From the NCBI RefSeq assembly GCF_036607905.1, contig NZ_CP144555.1, positions 5,270,001 to 5,334,000 of the forward strand: a stretch of DNA of 64,000 bases. Direction: 5' to 3'. A program made the position numbers and the translations under genes. The notes under the pieces are model-generated. The model was not told the origin of the DNA and ran no database searches. It worked only from the letters and a program-made list of their open reading frames with translations. The stretch's first letter is position 1; each line of letters begins with the position of its first letter. Positions 9,371 through 19,117 of the stretch are shown in pieces. Source of the stretch: Streptomyces sp. SCSIO 75703. Lineage in GTDB: Bacteria; Actinomycetota; Actinomycetes; Streptomycetales; Streptomycetaceae.

Positions 9371-11023
9371 ATGAACGCAGACGGCCGTATCAGGCTCGAC
9401 CAGATGCCCGAATGGACCGCGCTGGCCAAGCACCACCAGGAACTCGGAGAGGTGCGCCTGCGCGAGCTGTTCGCCGCCGACCCGGAGCGGGGCAGCTCCT
9501 GGACCCTGCGGGTGGGCGACCTGTACGTCGACTACTCCAAGCACCTCGTGACCGATGAGACGCTGGCGTTGTTGCGTGAACTGGCGTCCGCGACCGGTGT
9601 GTTCGCGTTGCGGGATGCGATGTTCCGCGGGGAGCGGATCAACACGACGGAGGACCGCGCCGTTCTGCACACGGCGCTGCGGGCGCCGCGGGGGGCGGTC
9701 GTCGAGGTGGACGGGGAGAACGTGGTCCCCGGGGTGCACGCCGTGCTGGACAGGATGGCGGCCTTCGCGGAGCGGGTGCGTTCCGGGGAGTGGACCGGGT
9801 ACACCGGCCGGCGTATCCGGAACGTGGTGAACATCGGCATCGGTGGTTCCGACCTCGGCCCCGCGATGGCCTACGAGGCGCTGCGTGACTACAGCGACCG
9901 CTCCCTGGTGTTCCGGTTCGTGTCGAACGTGGACGGGGCCGATCTGTACGAGGCGACGCGGGACCTGGATCCGGCGGAGACGCTGTTCGTCGTCGCCTCG
10001 AAGACGTTCACGACGATCGAGACGATCACCAACGCCACGTCCGCGCGGAGCCGGCTGCTGGACGCCCTCGGTGACGAGGCGGCCGTGGCCCGGCACTTCG
10101 TCGCGTTGTCCACGAACGCGCAGAAGGTCGCGGAGTTCGGTATCGACACGGCCAACATGTTCGAGTTCTGGGACTGGGTCGGCGGCCGGTACTCCTTCGA
10201 CTCGGCCATCGGCCTCTCCCTGATGATCGCCATCGGCCCGGACCGCTTCCGTGAGCTGCTGGACGGTTTCCACCTCGTCGACGAGCACTTCCGCGCGGCG
10301 CCGCCCGAGGCCAACGTGCCGCTGCTGATGGGCCTGCTGGGCATCTGGTACGGCAACTTCCTGGGCGCCCAGTCCCACGCGGTGCTGCCCTACAGCCACC
10401 ACCTCTCCCGCTTCACCGCCTACCTCCAGCAACTCGACATGGAGTCCAACGGCAAGTCCGTCGACCGTGACGGGCAGCCGGTGCGGTGGCAGACCGGGCC
10501 CGTGGTGTGGGGCACCCCCGGCACCAACGGCCAGCACGCCTACTACCAGTTGATCCACCAGGGCACCAAGCTGATCCCCGCCGACTTCATCGGCTTCGCC
10601 CGGCCCGTACCGGGACTCGACGACACCCTCGGCGCCCAGCACGACCTGCTGATGGCCAACTTCTTCGCCCAGACCCAGGCCCTCGCCTTCGGCAAGACAC
10701 CCGACGAGGTCCGCGAGGAAGGCGTCCCCGAGGAACTCGTCCCCCACAAGACCTTCCACGGCGACCACCCCACCACCACCATCCTCGCCCCCCAGCTCAC
10801 CCCCTCCGTCCTCGGCCAGCTCATCGCCCTCTACGAACACAAGGTCTTCGTCCAGGGCGCCGTCTGGAACATCGACTCCTTCGACCAATGGGGCGTCGAA
10901 CTCGGCAAGGTGCTGGCCAAGCGGGTCGAACCGGCGCTCACCGAGGGCGCCGAGGTGCCCGGCCTCGACCCCTCCACCCGGGCGCTGGTCGCCGCCTACC
11001 GGGAGCAGCGCGGCCGGAGGTGA
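9371..11023 (+). CDS. pgi: Glucose-6-phosphate isomerase
   Basis: Interconverts glucose-6-phosphate and fructose-6-phosphate. The 550-residue product contains the two family signatures: DLGPAMAYEAL with the preceding NIGIGGSD block, and SFDQWGVELGKVLAKR near the C-terminus, plus the GTPGTNGQHAYYQLIHQG segment. ATG 9371 is preceded by AGGAAG. The isomerase ends a + strand glycolytic series and faces the pentose phosphate genes. Codon choice is not uniform: about 9540-9990 uses many GCG, GTG, TTG and CGT codons, while 10500-10900 is almost all C-ending. Confidence 0.97.
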   Translation: MNADGRIRLDQMPEWTALAKHHQELGEVRLRELFAADPERGSSWTLRVGDLYVDYSKHLVTDETLALLRELASATGVFALRDAMFRGERINTTEDRAVLHTALRAPRGAVVEVDGENVVPGVHAVLDRMAAFAERVRSGEWTGYTGRRIRNVVNIGIGGSDLGPAMAYEALRDYSDRSLVFRFVSNVDGADLYEATRDLDPAETLFVVASKTFTTIETITNATSARSRLLDALGDEAAVARHFVALSTNAQKVAEFGIDTANMFEFWDWVGGRYSFDSAIGLSLMIAIGPDRFRELLDGFHLVDEHFRAAPPEANVPLLMGLLGIWYGNFLGAQSHAVLPYSHHLSRFTAYLQQLDMESNGKSVDRDGQPVRWQTGPVVWGTPGTNGQHAYYQLIHQGTKLIPADFIGFARPVPGLDDTLGAQHDLLMANFFAQTQALAFGKTPDEVREEGVPEELVPHKTFHGDHPTTTILAPQLTPSVLGQLIALYEHKVFVQGAVWNIDSFDQWGVELGKVLAKRVEPALTEGAEVPGLDPSTRALVAAYREQRGRR

Positions 11024-11040
11024 CCCCCTCGCACCGGCCA

Positions 11041-11075
11041 CGGGAGGCGGGCGGCGGACCGCCGCCCGCCTCCCG
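11041..11075 (+). terminator. Terminator after pgi
   Basis: Perfect 15-bp GC-rich inverted repeat (11041-11055 with 11061-11075), 5-nt loop, no T-run, as usual in Streptomyces. TAGACT at 11076-11081, directly behind it, is a possible -10 box for the next gene. Confidence 0.85.
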
Positions 11076-11119
11076 TAGACTCCCGTGATCATTCGGATCA
11101 TCACTCGGGGGAGTTCACC

Positions 11120-12058
11120 ATGGCGCGTGCGCCGGGGAGTTGGACGGGCGGCGGACTGACGGCGCGGGACGCGCTGCGGCCCAAACGGCTGGCCCGCGCG
11201 CTGTTCCACCCGGCGTGGATCCCGCCGTCCGTCGACGCCTCCGTCGAACGCCTCAAACGGGTCCGGCTCATCGCCGGCACGGTCGCCGCGCTCGGCGTCT
11301 ACACCGTCGTCCAGGGCGGGTTCAGCTTCGACGAGGTGCTGGAGAACATGCTGACGGCCTCCGCCCTCCTGCTGTTCCTCACCCCGCTCACGGTCGGCGC
11401 CATGCTCTGGGTGTGGCGCCGCGACGGCCCGGTCCGCACGCTCAAGGTGCCGCTGCTCAACTCGGCCAAGCTGCTGCTGCTCTTCGTGGGGTGGATCGTG
11501 CTCACGGTCTACCTGCTGCGGTCGGCGACCGGCTCACCGCTGCTCGTCCTGGTCACCGGGCCACTGGGACTGTGGATGGTGGTGGTCGTGATCCGCGGCG
11601 CCGTGCACGTCTCGGGCAACTTCTTCGGCACGGCGGGCGTCCACCGCTGCCTGCCGCCGCTGCTGGCGACCGTGACGACCTGGCTGATCGCCCTCATCGA
11701 CCTCGCCACCGGCGACCTGCACGGGCTCAGCCTCACCATGGGCGTCGTCTTCATCCTCGGGGCGCCCGTGACGGTCACCGCGATCGCTTTGCTGGAGACG
11801 GGCCGGCTGCGCCGCCACCACGGCATCCGGCTCACCCGGCACCCGGCGGCCCACCGGCGGCCCGGCCCGCCCCGGGGCCCGCACGTCCCGCCGCAGGCGC
11901 CGTACGCCCCGCCGCCGGGCACTCCCTACCCGCCGCCCCGACCGGGGAGGGCCCCGTACGGCCCCGGCGGCCCCCACGGTCACGGCAACCCCTACACGGC
12001 CCCGCCGCGCCCCCACCGTGCCGGCGACCCGTACGCCCCGCGCCCCGGCGGTTCCTGA
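11120..12058 (+). CDS. Unknown membrane protein with Pro-rich tail
   Basis: I do not recognise a named family. The 312-residue product has a soluble ~45-residue start, about five hydrophobic helices (roughly 50-70, 77-98, 117-138, 142-160 and 180-225) and a long tail rich in Pro, Gly, His and Tyr (about 245-312) that is probably cytoplasmic and disordered. GGGGGAG precedes the start. It lies between pgi and the convergent pgl gene and is a single-gene unit with its own likely -10 box. Enzymatic residues are not apparent; a structural or regulatory membrane role is possible. Confidence 0.85.
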   Translation: MARAPGSWTGGGLTARDALRPKRLARALFHPAWIPPSVDASVERLKRVRLIAGTVAALGVYTVVQGGFSFDEVLENMLTASALLLFLTPLTVGAMLWVWRRDGPVRTLKVPLLNSAKLLLLFVGWIVLTVYLLRSATGSPLLVLVTGPLGLWMVVVVIRGAVHVSGNFFGTAGVHRCLPPLLATVTTWLIALIDLATGDLHGLSLTMGVVFILGAPVTVTAIALLETGRLRRHHGIRLTRHPAAHRRPGPPRGPHVPPQAPYAPPPGTPYPPPRPGRAPYGPGGPHGHGNPYTAPPRPHRAGDPYAPRPGGS

Positions 12059-12112
12059 CCCCCGGCCGCCTTCGGCCAGCAGGCGACGGCCCCGGCCGCG
12101 TCCGAAGACGGC

Positions 12113-12145
12113 GACGCCGGGCCCCGTGGCACGGGGCCCGGCGTC
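12113..12145. terminator. Bidirectional terminator
   Basis: Perfect 15-bp stem (12113-12127 with 12131-12145) with a GGC loop lies between the convergent membrane-protein gene and pgl, 15 nt from the pgl stop. Confidence 0.9.
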
Positions 12146-12159
12146 CTGCCGAGCGGGTA

Positions 12160-12942
12160 CTACGCCGACGCCGGCGGATACATCGACCGGGGCAGCCCGG
12201 AGGCCGCCGCCGCGTCCAGCAGCCACAGGGTGCGCGAGCGGCCCCGCGCCCCGGCCGCCGGGGCCTGGACCTCGCCGGCGCCGGACAGCGCGACCGCCAC
12301 CGCCTTCGCCTTGTCCTCCCCGGCCGCCAGCAGCCACACCTCGCGGGCCGCCCGGATCGCCGGCAGGGTCAGGGAGACCCGGGTCGGCGGCGGCTTGGGG
12401 GCGCCGCGGACGCCGACCACCGTCCGCTCCGCCTCCCGCACCGCGGGCAGCTCCGGGAAGAGCGACGCCACGTGCGTGTCCGGTCCGACGCCCAGCAGCA
12501 GCACGTCGAACGAGGGCACCGCGGCGTGGTCCTCCGGCCCGGCGGCCTCCGCCAGCTCCCGCGCGTAGGCCGCCGCGGCGGCCTCCACGTCCGAGCCGTG
12601 GGGACCGTCCGAGGCGGGCATCGCCCGCACCCGCGCCGGGTCGACCGGCACCGCGTCCAGCAGCGCCTCGCGCGCCTGCGTCACGTTGCGCTCCGGATCG
12701 CCCTCGGGCAGGAAGCGCTCGTCGCCCCACCACAGGTCCAGCCGCGACCAGTCGACGGCGTCCCGGGCGGACGAACCCGCCAGGGCGGCGAGCAGGCCGT
12801 TGCCGTTGCGGCCGCCGGTCAGCACCACGGACGCCGAGCCCCGCGACGCCTGCGCGTCCACGATCTTCGTGATCAGCCGGGCCGCGGCCGCCTCGGCCAT
12901 CAGCTCCTTGTCCCGGTGCACGACCACCTGGGGAGTGCTCAC
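12160..12942 (-). CDS. pgl: 6-phosphogluconolactonase
   Basis: Hydrolyses 6-phosphogluconolactone in the oxidative pentose phosphate pathway. The 260-residue product shows the NagB/SugarP isomerase-type fold marks VVLTGGRNG, WWGDERFLPEGDPERN and the LLGVGPDTHVASLFP block, where DevB-type lactonases usually have GMGPDGHTASLFP, so two positions in the motif differ. The GTG start overlaps the opcA stop (GTGA). It is the last gene of the tkt-tal-zwf-opcA-pgl series. Confidence 0.95.
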   Translation of the reverse strand: MSTPQVVVHRDKELMAEAAAARLITKIVDAQASRGSASVVLTGGRNGNGLLAALAGSSARDAVDWSRLDLWWGDERFLPEGDPERNVTQAREALLDAVPVDPARVRAMPASDGPHGSDVEAAAAAYARELAEAAGPEDHAAVPSFDVLLLGVGPDTHVASLFPELPAVREAERTVVGVRGAPKPPPTRVSLTLPAIRAAREVWLLAAGEDKAKAVAVALSGAGEVQAPAAGARGRSRTLWLLDAAAASGLPRSMYPPASA

Positions 12943-13985
12943 GTCGTCGCCGCCTTCCTCACCTGTTCCTCCTCCCGCGCCGTGTCCCGCGCGGGAGCTT
13001 CCGCAGCCGTCTCGACGGGAGCGCCTGCCCCGGGAGACCGCCCCCCGGCTCCTTTGGGTGGCGCGTTCAGCCGGTTGACGCCGTAGCGGAGCGCCGAGGC
13101 GTAGGTGTCGTCCGGGTCGAGCCGGCGCAGCTCCTCCGCCATCAGCTCGGCGGTCTCGCGGCGCTTGAGCGCCACCGCGCGGGCCGGCTGGCCCTGGATG
13201 GACAGGGTGGCCAGCGAACCGTCCGCCCGGTCCAGGACGACCGGACCGCAGTCCGTCTCCATCCGGACCGCCGTCAGCCCCGGCCCGCCGGAGGCGGAAC
13301 GCTCCACCGGGACGTCCAGCCGGTCCGCGAGCCACATCGCCAGCAGCTCGCAGCTCGGGTTGAACGCCTCGCCCTCCACCTCGACCGACTGCACCCGGCA
13401 GTCGACCTGGTCCAGGGCCGCCGCCAGCATCGAGCGCCAGGGCGTGATCCGGGTCCACGACAGGTCGGTGTCCCCGGGCGTGTACGACTCCGCGCGCGCG
13501 ACCAGCTCGCGCACCGGCTCCTCGCAGGCGTAGGTGTCGGTGACCCGGCGCTGGGCGAGCGCCCCGAGCGGGTCGTTGGCCGGGTCCAGCGGCGCGTTCA
13601 CCGGCCACCACACCACCACCGGGGCGTCCGGCAGCAGCAGCGGCAGCACCACCGACTGGGCGTGGTCGACGACCTCGCCGTACAGCCGCAGCACCACCGT
13701 CTCGCCGGTGCCGGCGTCCGCGCCGATGCGCACCTCGGCGTCGAGCCGGGACCGCGTGCGCTCCCGGGGGGAGCGCGAGACGCGCTTGATGACGACGAGG
13801 GTGCGCGAGGGGTGTTCGTGCGCGGCGTCGCTCGCCGCCCTCAGCGCGTCGTAGGCGTTCTCCTCGTCGGTGACGATGACCAGCGTGAGCACCATGCCGA
13901 CGGCGGGGGTGCCGCTGGCCCGGCGGCCCTGCACCAGCGCCTTGTTGATCTTGCTGGCCGTGGTGTCCGTGAGGTCTGTCTTCAT
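12939..13985 (-). CDS. opcA: Glucose-6-phosphate dehydrogenase assembly protein OpcA
   Basis: OpcA is needed for full activity of glucose-6-phosphate dehydrogenase in cyanobacteria and actinobacteria. The 348-residue product has the family features RPLD-like DLTDTTASKINKAL at the start, a VVWWPVNAPLDPANDPLGALA central segment, and a variable C-terminal tail. It overlaps zwf by 4 nt upstream and pgl by 4 nt downstream, so the three are translationally coupled, which matches its role as a partner of Zwf. Confidence 0.95.
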   Translation of the reverse strand: MKTDLTDTTASKINKALVQGRRASGTPAVGMVLTLVIVTDEENAYDALRAASDAAHEHPSRTLVVIKRVSRSPRERTRSRLDAEVRIGADAGTGETVVLRLYGEVVDHAQSVVLPLLLPDAPVVVWWPVNAPLDPANDPLGALAQRRVTDTYACEEPVRELVARAESYTPGDTDLSWTRITPWRSMLAAALDQVDCRVQSVEVEGEAFNPSCELLAMWLADRLDVPVERSASGGPGLTAVRMETDCGPVVLDRADGSLATLSIQGQPARAVALKRRETAELMAEELRRLDPDDTYASALRYGVNRLNAPPKGAGGRSPGAGAPVETAAEAPARDTAREEEQVRKAATT

Positions 13986-15505
13986 GGCCGGCGCCAGCTC
14001 CGTCCGTCTCGCTCCAGCATCTCGTCGGCCTCGACCGGCCCCCAGGTACCGGCCGGGTACTGGGCCGGGGTGCCGTTCTCGTCCCAGTACCGCTCGATCG
14101 GGTCGAGGATCTTCCAGGACAGCTCGACCTCCTCGGTGCGCGGGAAGAGGTTGGCGTCGCCGAGCAGCACGTCCAGGATGAGGCGTTCGTACGCCTCGGG
14201 GCTGGACTCGGTGAAGGACTCGCCGTAGGCGAAGTCCATGGACACGTCCCGGATCTCCATGGAGGTGCCGGGCACCTTGGAGCCGAAGCGGACCGTGACG
14301 CCCTCGTCGGGCTGGACGCGGATGACGATCGCGTTCTGGCCCAGTTCCTCCGTCGCGCTCGTGTCGAAGGGGGAGTGCGGGGCCCGCTGGAAGACCACGG
14401 CGATCTCCGTGACCCGGCGGCCGAGGCGTTTGCCGGTGCGCAGGTAGAAGGGGACGCCCGCCCAGCGGCGGTTGTCGATGCCGACCTTGATCGCCGCGTA
14501 GGTGTCGGTGGTGGACTTCGGGTCGATGCCCTCTTCCTCCAGGTAACCGACCGCCTTCGCGCCGCCCTGCCAGCCCGCCGCGTACTGTCCGCGCACCGTG
14601 TCGCGGCCGAGGTCCGCGGGGAGCCGGACCGCGCCGAGCACCTTGGTCTTCTCCGCGGCCAGCGCGTCCGCGTCGAAGGAGGCGGGCTCCTCCATCGCGG
14701 TCAGGGCGAGGAGTTGCAGGAGGTGGTTCTGGATGACGTCGCGGGCGGCGCCGATGCCGTCGTAGTAGCCGGCCCGGCCGCCGATGCCGATGTCCTCGGC
14801 CATGGTGATCTGCACGTGGTCCACGTAGGACCGGTTCCAGATCGGTTCGAACATGGTGTTGGCGAAGCGCAGCGCCAGGATGTTCTGGACGGTCTCCTTG
14901 CCCAGGTAGTGGTCGATGCGGAAGACCTGGTCCGGGGCGAAGACCTCGTGGACGATCGCGTTCAGCTCCTCGGCCGACCGCAGGTCGTGGCCGAAGGGCT
15001 TCTCGATCACCGCGCGCCGCCAGGAGCCGCCGGACTGGTCCGCCAGCCCGTGCTTGCGGAGCTGCTGGATCACCACCGGGAAGGACTTCGGCGGCACCGA
15101 GAGGTAGAAGGCGAAGTTGCCGCCCGTGCCCTGCGCCTTGTCCAGCTCGTCGATCGTGTCGCGCAGCCGCTCGAACGAGTCGTCGTCGTCGAAGGTGCCC
15201 TGCACGAAGCGCATGCCCTGCAGGAGCTGCTGCCAGACCTCCTCGCGGAAGGTGGTGCGCGCGTGTTCCTTGACGGCGTCGTGCACGACCTGCGCGAAGT
15301 CCTCGTTCTCCCAGTCGCGGCGGGCGAAGCCCACCAGCGAGAAGCCCGGCGGCAGCAGACCCCGGTTCGCCAGGTCGTAGACGGCGGGCATGAGCTTCTT
15401 GCGGGAGAGGTCGCCCGTGACGCCGAAGATGACCAGACCCGACGGCCCCGCGATGCGCGGGAGCCGTCGGTCTGCGGGGTCACGCAGCGGGTTGCTGCTC
15501 GACAA
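13982..15505 (-). CDS. zwf: Glucose-6-phosphate 1-dehydrogenase
   Basis: Oxidises glucose-6-phosphate and supplies NADPH. The 507-residue product has the coenzyme site GVTGDLSRKKLMPA (about residue 28) and the substrate signature RIDHYLGKETVQN (about 198). The start codon is TTG at 15505 with GGAGGG eight nt upstream on the - strand; this choice gives a family-standard length. Four nt separate it from tal. The last four nt overlap opcA. Confidence 0.96.
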   Translation of the reverse strand: MSSSNPLRDPADRRLPRIAGPSGLVIFGVTGDLSRKKLMPAVYDLANRGLLPPGFSLVGFARRDWENEDFAQVVHDAVKEHARTTFREEVWQQLLQGMRFVQGTFDDDDSFERLRDTIDELDKAQGTGGNFAFYLSVPPKSFPVVIQQLRKHGLADQSGGSWRRAVIEKPFGHDLRSAEELNAIVHEVFAPDQVFRIDHYLGKETVQNILALRFANTMFEPIWNRSYVDHVQITMAEDIGIGGRAGYYDGIGAARDVIQNHLLQLLALTAMEEPASFDADALAAEKTKVLGAVRLPADLGRDTVRGQYAAGWQGGAKAVGYLEEEGIDPKSTTDTYAAIKVGIDNRRWAGVPFYLRTGKRLGRRVTEIAVVFQRAPHSPFDTSATEELGQNAIVIRVQPDEGVTVRFGSKVPGTSMEIRDVSMDFAYGESFTESSPEAYERLILDVLLGDANLFPRTEEVELSWKILDPIERYWDENGTPAQYPAGTWGPVEADEMLERDGRSWRRP

Positions 15506-15509
15506 TGTC

Positions 15510-16628
15510 CTAGCCCTCCGAGGGGGCGAGGCGACGCAGCTCCGCCTCGGTCGACTTCAGCAGGTCGTTCCAGGACGCCTCGAACTTGTCGACGCCCTCG
15601 TCCTCCAGGAGCTGCACCACCTCGTCGTAGGAGATGCCGAGCTTCTCGACCGCGTCCAGGTCGGCGCGGGCCTGCTCGTAGGTGCCCGAGACGGTGTCGC
15701 CGGTGATCCGCCCGTGGTCCTCGGTGGCCTGGAGCGTCGCCTCCGGCATGGTGTTGACCGTGTTCGGCGCGACCAGGTCGGTGACGTACATCGTGTCGGC
15801 GTACGCCGGGTCCTTGACGCCGGTCGACGCCCACAGGGGCCGCTGGCGGTTGGCGCCCTCGCGCTCCAGCGCGTTCCAGCGGTCGGAGGAGAAGACCTCC
15901 TCGTACGCCTGGTAGGCGAGGCGGGCGTTGGCCACGGCGGCCTTGCCGCGCAGCGCCTTGGCCTCGTCGGTGCCGAGCGCGTCGAGCCGCTTGTCGATCT
16001 CGGTGTCCACGCGGGAGACGAAGAAGGACGCGACCGAGTGGATCAGCGACAGGTCCAGTCCGCGCTCCCGGGCCTTCTCCAGACCGGTCAGGAAGGCGTC
16101 CATGACCTTGCGGTAGCGCTCCAGGGAGAAGATCAGCGTGACGTTGACGCTGATGCCCAGGCCGATGGTCTCGGCGATCGCCGGGAGCCCGGCCTCGGTC
16201 GCCGGGATCTTGATCAGCGTGTTGGGCCGGTCCACCAGCCAGGCGAGCTGCTTGGCCTCGGCGACCGTCGCCTCCGTGTGGTGGGCGAGGCGCGGGTCCA
16301 CCTCGATGGAGACCCGGCCGTCCTTGCCGTCGGTGGCGTCGAAGACGGGGCGCAGGATGTCGGCGGCGTCGCGGACGTCCGCCGTGGTGATCATCCGGAT
16401 GGCCTCCTCGACGGTCACCCCGCGGACCGCGAGGTCCGCGAGCTGACGGTCGTAGCCGTCACCCTGCGAGATCGCCTTCTGGAAGATCGACGGGTTGGTG
16501 GTGACGCCCACGACGTGCTGCTGGTCGATCAGCTCGGCGAGGTTGCCGGACGTGATCCGCTTGCGCGACAGGTCGTCCAGCCAGATCGCGACGCCCTCCT
16601 GGGAGAGGCGCTTCAGTGCGTCTGTCAT
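15510..16628 (-). CDS. tal: Transaldolase
   Basis: Transfers a dihydroxyacetone unit between sugar phosphates in the non-oxidative pentose phosphate pathway. The 372 residues contain the Schiff-base lysine region TLIKIPATEAG and the N-terminal signature GVTTNPSIFQKAI, both standard for the longer actinobacterial transaldolases. The start ATG 16628 is 42 nt downstream of tkt and only 4 nt separate its stop from zwf, so all five pentose phosphate genes are likely one transcript. Confidence 0.97.
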   Translation of the reverse strand: MTDALKRLSQEGVAIWLDDLSRKRITSGNLAELIDQQHVVGVTTNPSIFQKAISQGDGYDRQLADLAVRGVTVEEAIRMITTADVRDAADILRPVFDATDGKDGRVSIEVDPRLAHHTEATVAEAKQLAWLVDRPNTLIKIPATEAGLPAIAETIGLGISVNVTLIFSLERYRKVMDAFLTGLEKARERGLDLSLIHSVASFFVSRVDTEIDKRLDALGTDEAKALRGKAAVANARLAYQAYEEVFSSDRWNALEREGANRQRPLWASTGVKDPAYADTMYVTDLVAPNTVNTMPEATLQATEDHGRITGDTVSGTYEQARADLDAVEKLGISYDEVVQLLEDEGVDKFEASWNDLLKSTEAELRRLAPSEG

Positions 16629-16670
16629 GGAAAATGCATCTCCTATGTTCCTGTGTGCCGTGTACGAGCG

Positions 16671-18758
16671 TCAGCGCCGGGCCGCGGCCAGCGATTCCCG
16701 GGCGGCGGCGACCACGTTCTCGGGGGTGAAACCGAACTCGCGGAAGAGGGTCGGACCGTCGGCCGAGGCACCGAAGTGCTCCAGGGAGACGATGCGCCCG
16801 GCGTCCCCGACGTACTTGTGCCAGGTCAGCCCGACACCTGCCTCCACCGCGACACGGGCCTTGACGGAGGGCGGCAGGACGCTGTCCCGGTACCCCTGGT
16901 CCTGCTCCTCGAACCACTCCACCGACGGCATCGACACCACCCGGGTGGGCACGCCGTCGGCCTGCAGGCGCTCGCGCGCCTCGACGGCGAGGTGCACCTC
17001 CGAGCCGGTGGCGACGAGGAGGACCTGCGGCTCGCCGCCCTCGGCCTCGAACAGCACGTAGCCGCCCCTGGCCGCGTCGTCGTTCGGCTCGTAGACCGGC
17101 ACGCCCTGGCGGGTGAGGGCCAGGCCGTGCGGGGCGCCCTTGCCGAACTCCTTGGTCCAGCGGCGCATGATCTCGCGCCAGGCGATCGCCGTCTCGTTGG
17201 CGTCGGCCGGCCGGACCACGTTCAGGCCCGGGATGGCGCGCAGCGAGGCCAGGTGCTCGACCGGCTGGTGGGTCGGGCCGTCCTCGCCCAGGCCGATGGA
17301 GTCGTGCGTCCACACGTACGTCACCGGCAGGTGCATCAGCGCCGACAGCCGCACCGCGTTGCGCATGTAGTCGGAGAACACCAGGAAGGTGCCGCCGTAG
17401 ATGCGCGTGTTGCCGTGCAGGGCGATGCCGTTCATCTGCGCGGCCATCGCGTGCTCGCGGATGCCGTAGTGGATGGTGCGGCCGTACGGGTCCGCCTCGG
17501 GCAGCGGGTTGCCCTCGGGGAGGAAGGAGCTGGTCTTGTCGATCGTCGTGTTGTTCGAGCCGGCGAGGTCGGCGGAGCCGCCCCACAGCTCGGGCACGAG
17601 GGCGCCGAGCGCCTGGAGTACCTTGCCGGAGGCGGCACGGGTGGCGACGCCCTTGCCCGTCTCGAAGACCGGGATCGCCTCCTCCCAGCCCTTGGGCAGC
17701 TCGCCCTGGGCGATCCGGTCGTACTCGGCGGCGCGCTCCGGGTTCTGCTCCCGCCACTGCCGGAAGGACTCCTCCCACGCCGCGCGGGCGGCCCGGCCGC
17801 GCTCCAGGGCCTTGCGGGTGTGCGCGATGACCTCGTCGGAGACCTCGAAGGTCCGCTCCGGGTCGAAGCCCAGCACGCGCTTGGTGGCGGCCACCTCCTC
17901 GTCGCCGAGGGCCGAGCCGTGCGACGCCTCGGTGTTCTGCGCGTTGGGGGCGGGCCAGGCGATGATCGACCGCATGGCGATGAAGGACGGCCGGTCGGTG
18001 ACCCGCCGCGCCTCCTCGATCGCCCGGTGGATGGCGTGCGGGTCCAGGTCGCCGTTCTCCTGGGGGGCCACCCGCTGCACGTGCCAGCCGTACGACTCGT
18101 ACCGCTTGACCGTGTCCTCGGAGACCGCGGTCTCCGTGTCGCCCTCGATCGAGATGTGGTTGTCGTCCCAGAGCAGGACCAGGTTGCCCAGCTTCTGGTG
18201 CCCGGCGAGGGAGGACGCCTCGGCGGAGATGCCCTCCTGGAGGCAGCCGTCACCGGCGACGCAGTAGACGAAGTGGTCGAAGGGGGACTCGCCCGCCGGG
18301 GCCTGGGGGTCGAACAGCCCGCGCTCGTAGCGGGCGGCCATCGCCATGCCGACCGCGTTGGCGACGCCCTGGCCGAGCGGCCCGGTCGTCGTCTCCACAC
18401 CGGTCGTGTGGCCGTACTCGGGGTGCCCCGGGGTCTTCGAGCCCCAGGTGCGGAACGCCTTCAGGTCGTCCAGCTCCAGGCCGAAGCCGGCCAGGTAGAG
18501 CTGGGTGTAGAGGGTCAGGGACGAATGTCCGGCGGACAGCACGAAGCGGTCGCGCCCGACCCAGTCCGCGTCGGCGGGGTCGTGCCGCATCACCTTCTGG
18601 AAGAGGGTGTACGCGGCGGGAGCCAGGCTCATCGCCGTACCGGGATGGCCGTTGCCAACCTTCTGTACGGCGTCGGCGGCCAGGACGCGGGCGGTGTCCA
18701 CCGCCCGCTGGTCCAGCTCGGTCCACTCGAGGTCTGCGGTGGTCGGCTTGGTGCTCAC
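16671..18758 (-). CDS. tkt: Transketolase
   Basis: Thiamine-diphosphate enzyme that moves two-carbon units between sugar phosphates. The 695-residue product has the N-terminal signature with GNGHPGTAMSLAP, the ThDP/metal motif GDGCLQEGISAEAS ending in WDDNHISIEG, and the pyrimidine-domain segment THDSIGLGEDGPTHQPVEHL. It starts with GTG and has AGGAG about 12 nt upstream. It is the first gene of the - strand pentose phosphate operon and is divergent from ctaB across 359 bases. Confidence 0.97.
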   Translation of the reverse strand: MSTKPTTADLEWTELDQRAVDTARVLAADAVQKVGNGHPGTAMSLAPAAYTLFQKVMRHDPADADWVGRDRFVLSAGHSSLTLYTQLYLAGFGLELDDLKAFRTWGSKTPGHPEYGHTTGVETTTGPLGQGVANAVGMAMAARYERGLFDPQAPAGESPFDHFVYCVAGDGCLQEGISAEASSLAGHQKLGNLVLLWDDNHISIEGDTETAVSEDTVKRYESYGWHVQRVAPQENGDLDPHAIHRAIEEARRVTDRPSFIAMRSIIAWPAPNAQNTEASHGSALGDEEVAATKRVLGFDPERTFEVSDEVIAHTRKALERGRAARAAWEESFRQWREQNPERAAEYDRIAQGELPKGWEEAIPVFETGKGVATRAASGKVLQALGALVPELWGGSADLAGSNNTTIDKTSSFLPEGNPLPEADPYGRTIHYGIREHAMAAQMNGIALHGNTRIYGGTFLVFSDYMRNAVRLSALMHLPVTYVWTHDSIGLGEDGPTHQPVEHLASLRAIPGLNVVRPADANETAIAWREIMRRWTKEFGKGAPHGLALTRQGVPVYEPNDDAARGGYVLFEAEGGEPQVLLVATGSEVHLAVEARERLQADGVPTRVVSMPSVEWFEEQDQGYRDSVLPPSVKARVAVEAGVGLTWHKYVGDAGRIVSLEHFGASADGPTLFREFGFTPENVVAAARESLAAARR

Positions 18759-19117
18759 CCTGAGTCAGGGCTCCTCTCCGGTGTCGGAAGCCGGTGTACA
18801 TGACGCTCACCGGGTGCCGGCGTATCCGTACGCGGCCGGCCATTGCCGAGCCTACCCCCGTAAGTACGTGCGTTTTTCCCCGGAAACCCGACTGCCGGGG
18901 GTCTTCCCGATCCGCCTGCCGACCGGGGGAAACGGCATTTGGACAAGTGAATACGCGGCCGCTCATCCGACTGCTCAATCGACTCCGCGTACGCACGTCG
19001 GAGCGCCCCTTTCCGCACGACCCCACCCCCCCGCGAAGAGCCGGGGTATCGGCAACGTCTAAAGTGGCGTGGTACGCGCGAGCCTTTACCGGCACTTCAC
19101 ACGGAGGGCTTGCTGGG
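18759..19117. promoter_or_regulatory. Divergent control region tkt / ctaB
   Basis: 359 bases with relatively low GC for this window and no gene. TAAAGT (19060-19065, + strand) and TAGGCT (18849-18854 read on the - strand) resemble -10 boxes for ctaB and tkt respectively; matching -35 hexamers are not convincing. No clear palindromic operator was seen. Confidence 0.45.

Noticed and set aside
15390..18803. 1137-codon + strand open frame
   Set aside because: It is antisense to tal and tkt and has the mirrored codon bias expected from high-GC genes; no domain is recognisable.
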